Origin: Prasinococcaceae sp. CCMP 1430
Taxonomy: Eukaryota > Prasinodermophyta > Palmophyllophyceae > Prasinococcales > Prasinococcaceae
DNA length: 43,838 bases
Direction of reading: 5' to 3'
Assembly: GCA_013416795.1 (NCBI GenBank)
Contig: RQSC01000056.1
Span: 61,865 to 105,702, forward strand
The number at the start of each line of letters is the position of its first letter. Within the stretch, counting starts at the first letter, position 1. A program made the translations under genes and the position numbers. The notes under the pieces were generated by a model. That model had not been told where the DNA came from and did no database searches. It saw nothing but the letters and a program-made list of their open reading frames with translations. Positions 1 to 9,402 of the stretch are shown here, one piece after another.

Positions 1-449
1 CCGTCGGCGCGCGGGCCTCGCTGATGGCGGAGCCGTCGCGCGCGGCGTCGCCCGCCACCGTGGGGTTCAACGCGCACGCGCTCGTCGGCGGCATGCCCGC
101 GGCGGCGCTCGCGAGCGGCGCGCCCTTCGCGAGGGAGGGCATCGTCATCTCGTCGCCCTTCGGCTCGCCCATCAAGCCGCGGGCGCGCATGATGACGCCC
201 ATGTCGCCCTCGCCCGTCGGCGCGCGGGCCTCGCTGATGGCGGAGCCGTCGCGCGCGGCGTCGCCCGCCACCGTGGGGTTCAACGCGCACGCGCTCGTCG
301 GCGGCATGCCCGCGGCGGCGCTCGCGAGCGGCGCGCCCTTCGCGAGGGAGGGCATCGTCATCTCGTCGCCCTTCGGCTCGCCCATCAAGCCGCTGGCGCG
401 CATGATGACGCCCATGTCGCCCTCGCCCGTCGGCGCCATGCTGCCGACG
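1..449 (+). repeat. 213-bp tandem direct repeat inside a coding region
   Basis: Bases 1-23 match 214-236, and 24-236 match 237-449 almost exactly. The one difference I found is g181 versus t394, changing Arg to Leu. The period (213 bp) is a multiple of three, so the frame is kept. The array continues beyond the left edge. Confidence 0.9.
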
Positions 450-1094
450 GGCATGTCGCCGATCGCCATGAAGCATTTCGCGCCGCTGAGCCCCCTCAAA
501 CCCGGCGAGCTGGGGCTCGCGATGGGCATCGCCGGCGGCTTCGCCGGGCGCGGGGCCGCGGCGGTCGGCGCGCCGCCGGCGCTCGCGCGGTTCTCGGGCG
601 CGGGCAGCATCGAGATGGACGGATCCCTCGGCGATTCCACCGATCGCCAGGTGCTGCTGGACGACCTCTTCACCGCCGAGCTGCTCGGGCCCGAGGGCAA
701 GGGGGCGGCCAACGCACTCGCCGGCGCGGGGGCGCCCGGGACGCACCTCCGCAGCGACGGCGGGAGCGGACAGCACGTCGAGTCGGGGGGCAGCGAGAGC
801 TTCACCACGGGCGACGCGAGCGCGTGCACGCCGGGGACCATCCGCCGCCAGGGCAGCCTCAAACAGACCACCCGGAGCTCCGCGGACATGCGCCGCTCGT
901 ACGACGTCCTCGCCGTGGGGCGCAACGGCGGGTCGCGCGCGGTGGGGGCGACCGACAGGCGGCGGCGGCCCGCGGCGTGGCGCGGATCCCTCGGACAGCT
1001 GGGCGACGGTCTGGTCGACCTTGACTCGCCCGACTCGAAGCGGCACTCGCTGGACGTGCGCAAGCTGGGCTCGGCTGCGCCGGTACGCCGATGA
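3..1094 (+). CDS. 3' part of an unrecognised Ser/Pro/Ala-rich protein with a tandem repeat
   Basis: The reading frame is open from the left edge of the window to a TGA at 1092-1094, so the 5' end is missing. I do not recognise the family. The N-terminal part consists of a 71-residue unit present twice (starts at 24 and 237), with a partial upstream copy running off the edge. The unit is rich in small residues and contains SSPFGSPIKP and MTPMSPSPVG segments, which look like proline-directed phosphorylation sites. The C-terminal third is basic and has several RxxS-type motifs (RRQGS, WRGS, KRHS) and an acidic stretch DRQVLLDDLFTAELLG. This composition suggests a disordered regulatory or signalling protein. 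No transmembrane segment or catalytic motif is visible. Coding status is supported by the long open frame and in-frame repeat, but in such GC-rich DNA this is not conclusive. Confidence 0.5.
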   Translation, partial: VGARASLMAEPSRAASPATVGFNAHALVGGMPAAALASGAPFAREGIVISSPFGSPIKPRARMMTPMSPSPVGARASLMAEPSRAASPATVGFNAHALVGGMPAAALASGAPFAREGIVISSPFGSPIKPLARMMTPMSPSPVGAMLPTGMSPIAMKHFAPLSPLKPGELGLAMGIAGGFAGRGAAAVGAPPALARFSGAGSIEMDGSLGDSTDRQVLLDDLFTAELLGPEGKGAANALAGAGAPGTHLRSDGGSGQHVESGGSESFTTGDASACTPGTIRRQGSLKQTTRSSADMRRSYDVLAVGRNGGSRAVGATDRRRRPAAWRGSLGQLGDGLVDLDSPDSKRHSLDVRKLGSAAPVRR

Positions 1095-1775
1095 GCGACC
1101 GGGCGCGCCCCCTTGCGCCCCGCGTGGCTGCGCACGAAGCACGCACTGCACGCGGACTCTACGACATTGAGAACGAAAGCACGGCTCGGCTCGGTGGTCG
1201 CATATGCGCCCGAGCGAGGCACTTCATAGGCGGCGCGACGCGCGGCGCGCAGTTGATTCCCGCCGCAACCCGCACGAGCGCTGGACCAGCAGACAAGGGG
1301 CCTCCCTGCTGCCGTCGGGGTGTGAACAGCGCATCATCATGAACAATAATCTAGCACAGCTTGACACACGCTCTGTCCGCACCGCGTGCTCACCCAGCGC
1401 CACGAGCTCCGCCGCGCGCGAGACGCCTGCGCGCCCCCACGCGGCGACCTTCCACGCTCGCGCCCCGCGCCGCCCGTGCTCACGGCCCTCGGCCCGGCCA
1501 GGTCACAGCCCGCCGGCGCGCGCGGCGCGAGGCTCTGGGACACACAGAGAGAAAGGGTGAGGGATTTGATTGAGGTTTCATGTACCCTAAATACGTGCTC
1601 GTGACTTCGTATGAATTTGAATGTGTGTGTATTTTAGACCCTGATTGAACGCTGGCTGGGAGAAAAAGCGCGGGGGTGCTGCGCGCATGCGCGTGCGGCT
1701 CGCTCGCGCGCTCGCCATTGATTGCGCGCGCGGCGCCGGCGGCGCGCACCCCCTGGCTTGCCGGCGTTGGCCGCG
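1095..1775. other. Intergenic region with A/T-rich promoter-like stretch
   Basis: No gene is supported here. GC falls sharply at about 1560-1640, just upstream of the ZC3H15-like gene, and this stretch contains ATTTGAT (1564-1570) and another ATTTGA (1615-1620), forms of the motif seen upstream of other genes in the window. Open frames in 1204-1604 are low-complexity Arg/Ala/Pro products typical of GC-rich noncoding DNA. Confidence 0.5.
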
Positions 1776-2676
1776 ATGGGGCCGAAGAAGAAGGTGGACC
1801 CGAAGGAGGCCAAGGCGGCCGCCAAGGCCAAGGCCGAGAAGCGCCAGAAGGTGCGCGGCGCGGCGCGGCGCGGCGCAGCTGCGCGCGGGGCGATGCGGGA
1901 GGGGCCGCGCGGCGCGCGGCCGGCCGGGCGCCTTGCGACTCGCGTTGCTGACGCCAATGCCGCGCCGCCGTCCGCGAGCGCAGGAGGCGGCGGACAAGAC
2001 GTTCGGCCTCAAGAACAAGAACAAGAGCAAGAAGGTGCAGGCGTTCGTCAATGACGTCAACCGCAGCGCGACCATGCAGGCCAAAAAGAAGGGCGAGGCG
2101 AGGGAGAAGCCGCTGACGCTTGCCGAGAAGCGCAAGCTGAAGGCCGAGCAGGAGAAGGCCAAGCATGAAATGGCCATGCTGTTCAAGGAGGTGCCGAAGT
2201 CCAAGAACGAGCAGCAGGTGGCGGCGAAGGAGGAGGAGGAGGACCTGTCACACCTGTCGCTGGAGGAGTGGATCGAGCACAAGCGCGCGGGGCTGGGGCT
2301 GTCGAGCGGCGCGCGCGTGCTCCTGACAGACGCGTCCTTCAAGGAGTGGCGGGACAGGATCAACGCGGAGCGCAAACGGGCGGAGGAAGAAGAGCGGGCG
2401 AAGCGCTTCAAGGGCAACCGCCTCACGGGCCGGGAGTTCTTCGCGCAGGCCAACCCCGACACCTTCACAAAGGACGACGAAGAGGGCGGCGTCGACCTGC
2501 GGCAAGAGTACGGCAAGGCGAGCTCCGACATCGACTCCGAGGAGGAGCCCGAGGAGCTCACGGCAGCGGACGAGGCGGCGCTCGAGGCGCTCGACGAGGC
2601 GGACCTCGCGGCGCTGGAGGGCGCCGACGCCGACGCGCTCGCCGCGGAGCTCGAGGGCGCCGCCATCGCCGAGTGA
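1776..2676 (+). CDS. ZC3H15/TMA46-like DRG-family regulatory protein lacking its CCCH zinc fingers
   Basis: Model: exons 1776-1850 and 1984-2676, intron 1851-1983 (GTGCGC...GCAG, phase 0), 255 residues. Known members (human ZC3H15/DFRP1, yeast Tma46) bind and stabilise the DRG1/Rbg1 GTPase and associate with translating ribosomes. Seen here: a Lys-rich start MGPKKKVDP, the family signature DKTFGLKNKNKSKKVQ just after the splice, a charged helix ending in LFKEV, then the DRG-binding-type region with LSLEEWIEHKRAGLG, SFKEWRDRI and LTGREFF, and an acidic Asp/Glu tail. In known members two CCCH fingers lie between the LFKPV-like site and the SLEE region; here only about 20 residues (KSKNEQQVAAKEEEED and flank) separate them and no Cys/His cluster occurs. 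The frame is continuous there, so no exon is simply missed. The protein is correspondingly short compared with roughly 345-426 residues in yeast and human. Confidence 0.8.
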
Positions 2677-3095
2677 GGCGTGCCGCTATACCCGCGCGTG
2701 CACGCGCGCGCCGCCGCGCGCATGGCTTGCGCACAGAAGGACGCGTCGCCGCCGGCCGCGCCAGGCACGGGCGGCGCGCCACCCTAATTGCGAATAATGA
2801 TGGGAGCGTACTGTACACGCACCGAGAGGCTCTGGCGCGGGCGAGCGTGCGCGACGGGATCGCGACCCGTTTCTGTCCCGGGCGACCGCGGGTGCGATGG
2901 GCGGCGCGGCGTGGCGACCGGGGAGGGCACGAGCGCGCGCGGCGCGCGCCCACGCGGCGCGCGGCAGTGGGAGTCTGTGCGCGCGAGCGTGTGAGAGTAC
3001 AATGGGGTGCGTTACATATCAAGTGTACAACCGTGCGCACGTGCCTGTTCTTGAGCAACCAGGGGGCAGCTCGTCCCTCGCTCGCACTCGAGCGC
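2677..3095. terminator. Convergent 3' intergenic gap with two TGTACA palindromes
   Basis: This lies between the tail-to-tail ends of the ZC3H15-like gene (+) and the J-domain gene (-). It contains TGTACA at 2812-2817 and 3024-3029 inside locally A/T-richer sequence. Similar palindromes occur in other convergent gaps of the window, so a role in 3'-end formation is inferred. No gene is seen. Confidence 0.4.
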
Positions 3096-3842
3096 TCACG
3101 CCCAGCCCTCGACGTTGTGGGCCTTGGCCGCCGCGGCGCGCTGGAAATCGTCCAGCGAGGCCTCGCGCTCCGCTCGTCGGCGCGCGCGCACCGCGCTGAG
3201 GTTCCTGAGCTGCGCTTTGGCGTGGGCGGCCATCTGCGCCGCCTGGGCCGGCGTGATGCGCTCGCGCGTCTCCTCTCCGTAGATGGGGTCGTCCCCGGCG
3301 ATGTTGAAGTCCGCGCGCCTGTTGGGCTTGTCCCGCCCGGTCTTCCTCGCCTGCCGTCGCTGCGCCGCCTTGGCGCGCAGGCCCGCCATCTGCATCGCGG
3401 TGCGCTCCTTGGGCGACATCGGCGTGCCGTCGGCGGGCCTGCCCCCGAGGCCCCCGCCGTTGCGCACAAAGTTGCGCCACTCCTCCCACGCGCTCCGCCC
3501 GCGCGGCAAGCGGCCCACCCTGCGCTGCGCGTCGTACGCGGTCCGCGTCACGTCGTCGCTGAGCAGGTCGAAGGCGAGCTTGAGCGCCAGGAAGCGCTCC
3601 GTCGCCGTGGCCTCGCACGCCGCCACGTCCGCGCCGCCCAGCGCGCACATCCGGTCCGGGTGGAGCTCCTTGGCCGCTCGCCGGTACGCGCCCCTGATCG
3701 CCGCGCTGTCCGCCGAGGGCGTCACGCCGAGCTCGGCGTACAGGTCGGGCCCGGGCCGATCGACCGACCGCGCGCCGGACGCCGACGCTGCGGATCGCCG
3801 CACGGACGCCCGCCTCCCCCTCCGCCCGCGCGCCCATGCCAT
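3096..3842 (-). CDS. J-domain (DnaJ-like) co-chaperone
   Basis: The product is 248 residues. Residues about 33-95 form a J-domain: DLYAELGVTPSAD, then a basic helix AIRGAYRRAAKEL followed by the HPD tripeptide (61-63) that stimulates Hsp70 ATPase, then helices with FLALKLAFDLLSD and the RTAYDAQRR end. An insertion after HPDR (MCALGGADVAACEA) lengthens the loop relative to typical J-domains. The C-terminal half is basic and helical (KAAQRRQARKTGRDK; RARRRAEREASLDDF) with no Gly/Phe or Cys-rich zinc region, making it a type III (class C) J-protein. The first ~28 residues are Arg/Ser/Ala-rich and could be an organelle presequence; this is weak. The start at 3842 is the first in-frame ATG. Partner Hsp70 and location are unknown. 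Confidence 0.8.
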   Translation of the reverse strand: MAWARGRRGRRASVRRSAASASGARSVDRPGPDLYAELGVTPSADSAAIRGAYRRAAKELHPDRMCALGGADVAACEATATERFLALKLAFDLLSDDVTRTAYDAQRRVGRLPRGRSAWEEWRNFVRNGGGLGGRPADGTPMSPKERTAMQMAGLRAKAAQRRQARKTGRDKPNRRADFNIAGDDPIYGEETRERITPAQAAQMAAHAKAQLRNLSAVRARRRAEREASLDDFQRAAAAKAHNVEGWA

Positions 3843-4714
3843 CGTCGTTCATTCGCTCCGCGTGTGTGTGCCGATGCGTCGCAGGCGGGCGAGGGGCTCC
3901 GCCGTCGCCTTCCCCCCCGCGCGGCGGCTCCAAAAAACGCGCGCGCGCGCGTCGACCGCTTTCCGCAGTTCTCCCCCCGCGCGCCGCGCGTGCGTTCCCG
4001 CACGCGCTTTCGCGGAACGCGCGCGGCGAAACGCCGACGATTCCGCGCGCTCGTCGCGCCCGCTTTTCCCACGCACGCGGTGACTCAGCGGCCTCGGCGC
4101 CGGCCACACGCGCGACAAAAATCCCGCATTTCGCGCACATTTTACGCTCTTTGTTAGCTCTTTTCCATATCTTTTGACCTCGTATACTTTCTGGAATTAT
4201 TGGGATGTTGTCAGACACATCCGTAAAATCGAATATTCCCGCATGCACTCCCTCCCCCCTGGCGCGCGCAACCGTCGCGGCACGCGGGGGACCGCACGCG
4301 TGCGTTTTGATGGGACACAGGTCAAAATCAACGCGGAGGGCGCGTTTTGCCATAAAAATCAACGCGAGGCGCGGGCGCAAGTCAAAGGGCATGCGAGCAT
4401 GCGGGAAGCTTCCACTGTTGAACCCTCAACCGTAAATCTGCCTTCTGAGGGGTGGGAGGTTGGGGTTGTGTGGAGTTTGCGCCGGAAGCGTGACAGCGGG
4501 CGCACCGAGCCCGGTGCGGGCTGTCTGGGACCGCGCGCGCACACGCAGGCCAGGCCCGGTGGGAGGCATACGCTCCCACTGCGCCAACCGCGCGCGCCAC
4601 TCTGAGGGCGTCACCGAGCGAGGCGGCGCCATATTGCGCGCGCGCGTGCGCCAACGTGGGAGCCTGGCAGGGCAGCGGGCGACAAAGGTTGTGTGGTCTC
4701 TGTCTTCGGCGGCC
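3843..4714. promoter_or_regulatory. Divergent promoter region with TTTTGACC/TTTTGAT motifs
   Basis: The region separates the divergent J-domain (-) and PLAC8 (+) genes. An A/T-rich stretch at about 4110-4245 holds TTTTGACC at 4172-4179; further on are TTTTGAT at 4305-4311 and the inverted form GTCAAAA at 4321-4327. The same motif recurs upstream of other genes. No coding sequence is supported. Confidence 0.5.
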
Positions 4715-5790
4715 ATGCGCAGTGACAGCGTGCTGGCGTCGAGCGACGATGACTCCGCCGAGCAGCCCGAGGCCGCGCTTCTGAGCGCTGGGCTCGACAG
4801 CGCCGCCGCCGAGCCCGCCGTTGAGCTGGAGGCGGCGCCGCAGGCCACGGGCGCCTCGCGTGGCGACCGGGAGTATGCGGCCTTGCCACTCGAAGACGAG
4901 CAAGAAGTTGAAACGGAGGCACCGCCCGAGCAAGCCATGCAGCCGCCTTCCCAGCCAGTATTGCAGCCTGGTGTCTTCCAAGTAGATGCACCTGATCGCC
5001 CCCTGTCGCTCTGGTACCTCCCGTGCTGCAACGTCGCGAACGACTCCATGTGCCTGTACTACACAATGTGCTCTCACTGCGCGCACGGTCCGTGCGCGCA
5101 CGGTACGCGGCGCGTTTGTTCATTATGTGACGGCCGAGCTCCCACCTCACGGCTGGCCGGCTGACACTCTGAGGCGCTCGCGTTGGAACCACACTGACGC
5201 CCATGTTCTCCTTTGCACTCATAGCCGACACCTATGCCGCGTTCGATGCGGTTGAGTTGCTCGATCAAGGGGATGGCTCTGAGATCGACGACGACACAGT
5301 CCGAGAGACGCTCGCAGACGAGTTCACTGCCGGCACTACCTGTCTCAATCCTAATGACAGTCAGTGCATCTTCATGCGCCTTATGGCAGTGCCGTGCATC
5401 GCATGCATGGGTGTGACGGTTGGCCTCGGCTTATTCGTCCCTGACACGGGCTTTGACTGTTGCACACCATGTTCCGCTTGTTGCGGCCTTCTGCGGTGGC
5501 CGTTAGTGTGCCTGCTTAATTGCGGCCAACCATATGCGGCGACCGTCTTTGGTCTGCTCGGTGGGTACGACCTGCTGTTTTTTGTTTCGCGTGCTTGCGT
5601 CGCCTACCCAAGGCGTCGCCGACTGAGAGAACGCTACGGCATTCCTGCAAGCCAGAACCTGTGCGGGTCCGACCTGCTTACCAAACTCGTCTGCTGGCAC
5701 TGCTCGGTAAGTCAGGAGCACAGTTTCGTGCGATCCAAGTACCTCGAGGCGTGCGACCGACTACGAGCGGCAAGAGGGCACGGCGAGTGA
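4715..5790 (+). CDS. PLAC8-family cysteine-rich protein
   Basis: Model: exons 4715-5087 and 5225-5790 (312 residues), intron 5088-5224 ending TCATAG, phase 1. A second donor at 5103 (GTACGC) is equally phase-compatible and would add five residues (GPCAH). PLAC8 proteins (plant FW2.2/PCR, animal placenta-specific 8) are small Cys-rich membrane-associated proteins linked to organ size, metal transport or calcium influx. Seen here: an acidic N-terminal ~120 residues, then a core with PLSLWYLPCCNVANDSMC, a Cys-rich hydrophobic centre (CIACMGVTVGLGLFV, CCTPCSACCGLL), and the typical C-terminal pattern RRRLRERYGIPAS...LLTKLVCWHCSVSQEHSFV. The long middle insertion between the two Cys clusters exceeds that in small PLAC8 proteins. 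A membrane location is likely. No function beyond family membership can be given. Confidence 0.75.
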
Positions 5791-6126
5791 CTCGCAGTGA
5801 GCGTACAGGGAAAATAGTGCACGCCCAACGCTGCCTGCCATACTACTGTGCTAAGCCTGGAGGGGCATGCGCAGTCGTATCATGGCTGGCGACTGTTGGC
5901 ACGCTTGGTGTTTACGACTCGTGCTGCTCACGGCTTGTGCCTTCCGACCGCTGTCGGCGGAGCTCTCTCCTGGCTAGGCGGGGGCGCGCGGCGGGCGCCA
6001 CATGATCGCATCGCATCCGCATTTGCGCTTGGGCGTGCGCACATCCGAAGCTGGCCTCAGGCGGTGCCGAGACGTCCCCCGGCGGCGCCTCGACTCCTTT
6101 GGCGGCGGACGGAGACTCGGAGAGAG
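5791..6126. other. Convergent intergenic gap
   Basis: It lies between the PLAC8 gene (+) and the subtilase (-). Only a weak GTACA (about 5803-5807) resembles the 3' palindrome seen elsewhere. No gene is supported; open frames through it are shadows of the subtilase. Confidence 0.35.
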
Positions 6127-7491
6127 CTACTGCGACCGGAACAGGCCGAGCGACGGCATCCGCCACTCGCCGCCGCTGCGGAGCGGAAGCTCGGCCCACA
6201 GGGTGCAGATGCCGAAGCCGAAGAGCTGGTTCTTTCCCGATCCGGTATCTGGGCCGACCAGCGCCGTGTCGACGGCCTCGGACTTGAGCAGCGCGTGCAG
6301 GTCGACAGCGGCCGCCACATCCTCGCCGGAGCGTCGCGCCACGCGGGAGCGCAGCAGCGCGGCCATCCCCGCGACGCAGGGCGAGGCCATCGACGTGCCG
6401 TCGTACTCAGCGTACCCGCCGCCCGGCACGCAGCTGATGACGTCCTGACCGTCCGCGGCGACGTCGACGCGCATGTTGGTGTTGGAGAAGAAGACTCCGT
6501 TCTGCGCCGCGGGCGTCACCTCGCCCGTCTCGTCATTGAACTCGCACGCCGCAACGGCCAGCGTTTCCGGGAAGTACGCGGGATACGAAATCTCGGGGTC
6601 CGAGAGGGCGTCCTTGAGCGACCGTGCCGTCTGCTCGTTGCCTGCGGCGGCGATCAACGCCACGTTGCGGTCGCGCGCGTACTTCAGCGCCGCCTGCTGC
6701 GCATTAGATGGGAAGCCGCTGCCCAAGCTCATGTTGATGACGTGGCAGCCGTCATCCACGGCGTCCCTGATGGCATTGACGATGTCATCCGTGAAGCCCC
6801 TTCCGTCCGTACCGAGGACGCGGTAGTCGTACAGCTGCGCCCCTGGCGCCACGCCCGCGAGCAAGTTGTCCTTGGACGGCGCCGCGGCGATCGTGCCGGC
6901 GACGTGCGTGCCGTGGGGGTTGAAGGTGGAGGGGTCCTCGACCTTGCTGCGATCGCCGTTGGCGTTGCGCATGGCGACGTAGTCGCGGCGCCCGAGCAGC
7001 TTGCCCTTGAGCGCCGGGTGGCTGTCGTCGATGCCGGAGTCAATGACGCCAACGACGGTGCCCTGGCCAGTCTGCCCCTGCAGCCAATACTGGGAGGCGC
7101 CGGTGAGCCAGACGGCAGTCGGGACGAAGACCTGCTCGGCTCCATCGAGGAGGCCGTCGCTTGCCGTGTGCGCCTTGAGCGCATTCGCGTCCACGTAGAC
7201 GCCGTAGTGCGCGTCCAGGTTGGCCATGTCCTCCTTGGGGATCTCGTGCAAGGGCGCATCGCTGTCCCAGAGAGCGGGGGGAGGGCAGGGTCAGAATGCC
7301 GTCGGCGCCGCCCGCCACCACTGTGGGGCGTAGAGCGCTTGCTGGCTGGCGTGCTGGAGCGCTCGAACATGCGGCAGCTCATGTAATGAGTCGACATACG
7401 CATTGACGGGCAGTCGCACGTACCTCGGCAGAGTTGGTGCGCCATCGCCGCTCTGCTGCAGCAGCGGCTTGTCCTCCTCGCTGGTGCGCAT
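6127..7491 (-). CDS. Subtilisin-like serine protease (family S8), no signal peptide
   Basis: Model on the minus strand: exon 1 7491-7424, intron 7423-7262 (donor AG|GTACGT, acceptor GGACAG, phases match), exon 2 7261-6127; 400 residues. Short start MRTSEEDKPLLQQ, so no signal peptide. All catalytic elements are present in exon 2: Asp in VVGVIDSGID, His in NPHGTHVAGT, the oxyanion Asn in AAAGNE, and Ser in DGTSMASP. The length matches a bare protease domain with a short N-terminal region (about 60 residues before the Asp motif), so a typical I9 propeptide is reduced or absent. The family cleaves peptide bonds; without a targeting signal an intracellular role is inferred. The dileucine-like EEDKPLL near the N-terminus could be a sorting signal, but no transmembrane anchor is seen. 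Confidence 0.88.
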
Positions 7492-8300
7492 GTCGCCCTC
7501 GTGTTCGCTGCTGCCGCGTTTGGTGCTGCACGGGTGGACAGACCTGCGAGTGTCAGGCCTTGACCGTGCGCGTGCGGCGCGCGCGGGCGCTACCGCAGGC
7601 ATGCTGCGCGCGCACGCCACCAGCATCGTCTGCTGCGCTGACCTGGTGGTTCGATCGAAGGCTCGAGGCTGGCTGCGTGGGCACGTCGTGCGTAGCACGG
7701 GGGTGGGAGGCGCGGTGCGGCGGGTACGCGGTGTGGCACACGCCCCCTCCATCCCGTCATGACACGCTTGGGAGCCGCGGCGAGCGCCGCGCGCTGCCGC
7801 GGCGTCGGCGCGCCGCGCTGCCGTGTTTCGCGTAAGACCCGCACCCAACCAGCTGATATTGTAACGAACTTCTCGGAATGTGCCAACTCGAGCGTAGCGA
7901 ATCGTGCGCCGAGCCGCACAGGCCAGCTGGCGCTCGACAGACCGCGCGTCGGCGCTTCCTCGTGGCGCCCGCGCGTATCTCCAGCGGATCCCCGCTCAGC
8001 GCGTGAAGGGCGCGAGTGTGTGTGGGCGTTTCGCCACGCTGCTGACTGGGCCGCAGCCGCGCGGCGAGCAGAAGCGCCTCGCTCAGCGTCGGTCGGGGAG
8101 GCTCAGGATAATGGCAATTTTGGCACGGTCACGAGCACCACGCGTGCTCCACGCACCCACACGTGACGTTGTCGTTGACTTGGTGCTCCCCAAACAACCA
8201 GAAACTGTCATTTTGGTACGCAGTCCATTGCAGCTTGGAACGCGTATGGGACAGTTGGCTCCGTGCTCAGCTCAAGCTCCGAAGCTGGCGCGCACACTTC
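7492..8300. other. Intergenic region upstream of subtilase
   Basis: It holds the subtilase promoter side and about 800 bp of GC-rich sequence without a convincing gene. Open frames are short or Arg/Ala-rich. A locally A/T-richer patch (about 7850-7910) is the only composition change. Confidence 0.35.
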
Positions 8301-8757
8301 CAGTGATGCCCCAACGCCAAGGAACGCTGAGGTTGCTGCATGCCGTACGCTTTTTTTCTCAGCTTTGCATCTCCAACGAAACCCTCCCTGAACCCCAAAC
8401 ATTGCACCGCAAACGCAGGCGGAGTGGCGGTGCCAGCCACGCCGCACCCGTCCGCGACCTCGGGCCGCGTCACCGCGTTGCTCATCAAGCAGCGGCTCCC
8501 ACGCATCTGACGCGAAAAACACGCGTGTGCCGGCGTGCGAGCTCACGTCGGACCATCTGGTGCCAGCGCAGCGCGTGAGCTGGCCAGCATTCTCTGTTGG
8601 ATTCGAGCTTTCGTTTTGATGAGCCTCGGATGTCGCAGATGGTTGAGATTTGACATTGCAGGCGAGTTCAAGCCGATGCAATTTGATACGGACCCGTTGT
8701 GGGAGAACGTGGTGCCATCGGTTTGGCGGTTGGTCGCATTCTCTGTCGAACGACGGC
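8301..8757 (+). repeat. Upstream direct repeat, copy 1 (before gene A)
   Basis: About 457 bp closely matching 15862-16321 by eye (roughly nine bases in ten), with identical long blocks such as the one around TTGCATCTC and the CCCTCCCTGAACCCC tract. The copies contain TTTTGAT (8614-8620), ATTTGAC (8648-8654) and ATTTGAT (8691-8697) at matching places. Small indels break every reading frame, so it is more likely regulatory or a mobile-element remnant than coding. Confidence 0.85.
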
Positions 8758-9402
8758 GCGTCCTCCCGCCCGCAGTGTGCCCCCGGCGTATCCCTGCGCA
8801 AAGATTGCGAGTTTGCTCTTCGCCGCGGGGATGCTGACGCGGCGAGCACACGCTCATGGGCAGCCAATTCAAAGACATTTTGGTTCCCGCAAGACCTATG
8901 TATCGCATCGAACGCGTCTACACGTGGCCGTTGACATGCATCGCCCCACGTAGTCGCCAACTGTTTGTTAATTCTTCCAGCTGCGATGCGTGCACACTTA
9001 AGTGGGTCCTGCCATCAAAACGGTGCGCACGTGCGTGGTGTCACGCCAAGGCGCCCATGCGCCCACCCTACGCCGCCGGCGCTGCCGCTGTACAGCGCGC
9101 GCACTGGCATGCGCGTGCGCGCCCGTCGTGGGCTCATGACGGCTGCGTGCTGGCGACGGCGCCACTGCGCTACCGCGGCGCACACAAGTGAGCGCGGAGC
9201 GTGACGCACTGCCACCAAGCGAAGGGGCGCGCTGCCACTGAAGGTTGTCGAGAGAGCGAGCGCACACCCCTCTGCCCACTTGCTGGTGTTGGTAGTGCTC
9301 GTGAGAGTGTTGTTGTCCCTGGCCACTGTGTGGCCATCCGTGGCCATCTATCCGGTTTACGTCAGGGTAGTCGCGGTCCATCGAGTTGGACCCTCGTGCA
9401 TC
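8758..9402. other. Leader region of gene A
   Basis: About 645 bp between the upstream repeat and the ATG of gene A. No supported gene. The frame of gene A stays open back to 9280 but lacks an earlier ATG. Confidence 0.35.

Noticed and set aside
2268-4157. 629-residue plus-strand ORF
   Set aside because: It overlaps the ZC3H15-like and J-domain genes in other frames and is Arg/Ala/Pro-rich; a GC-rich shadow.
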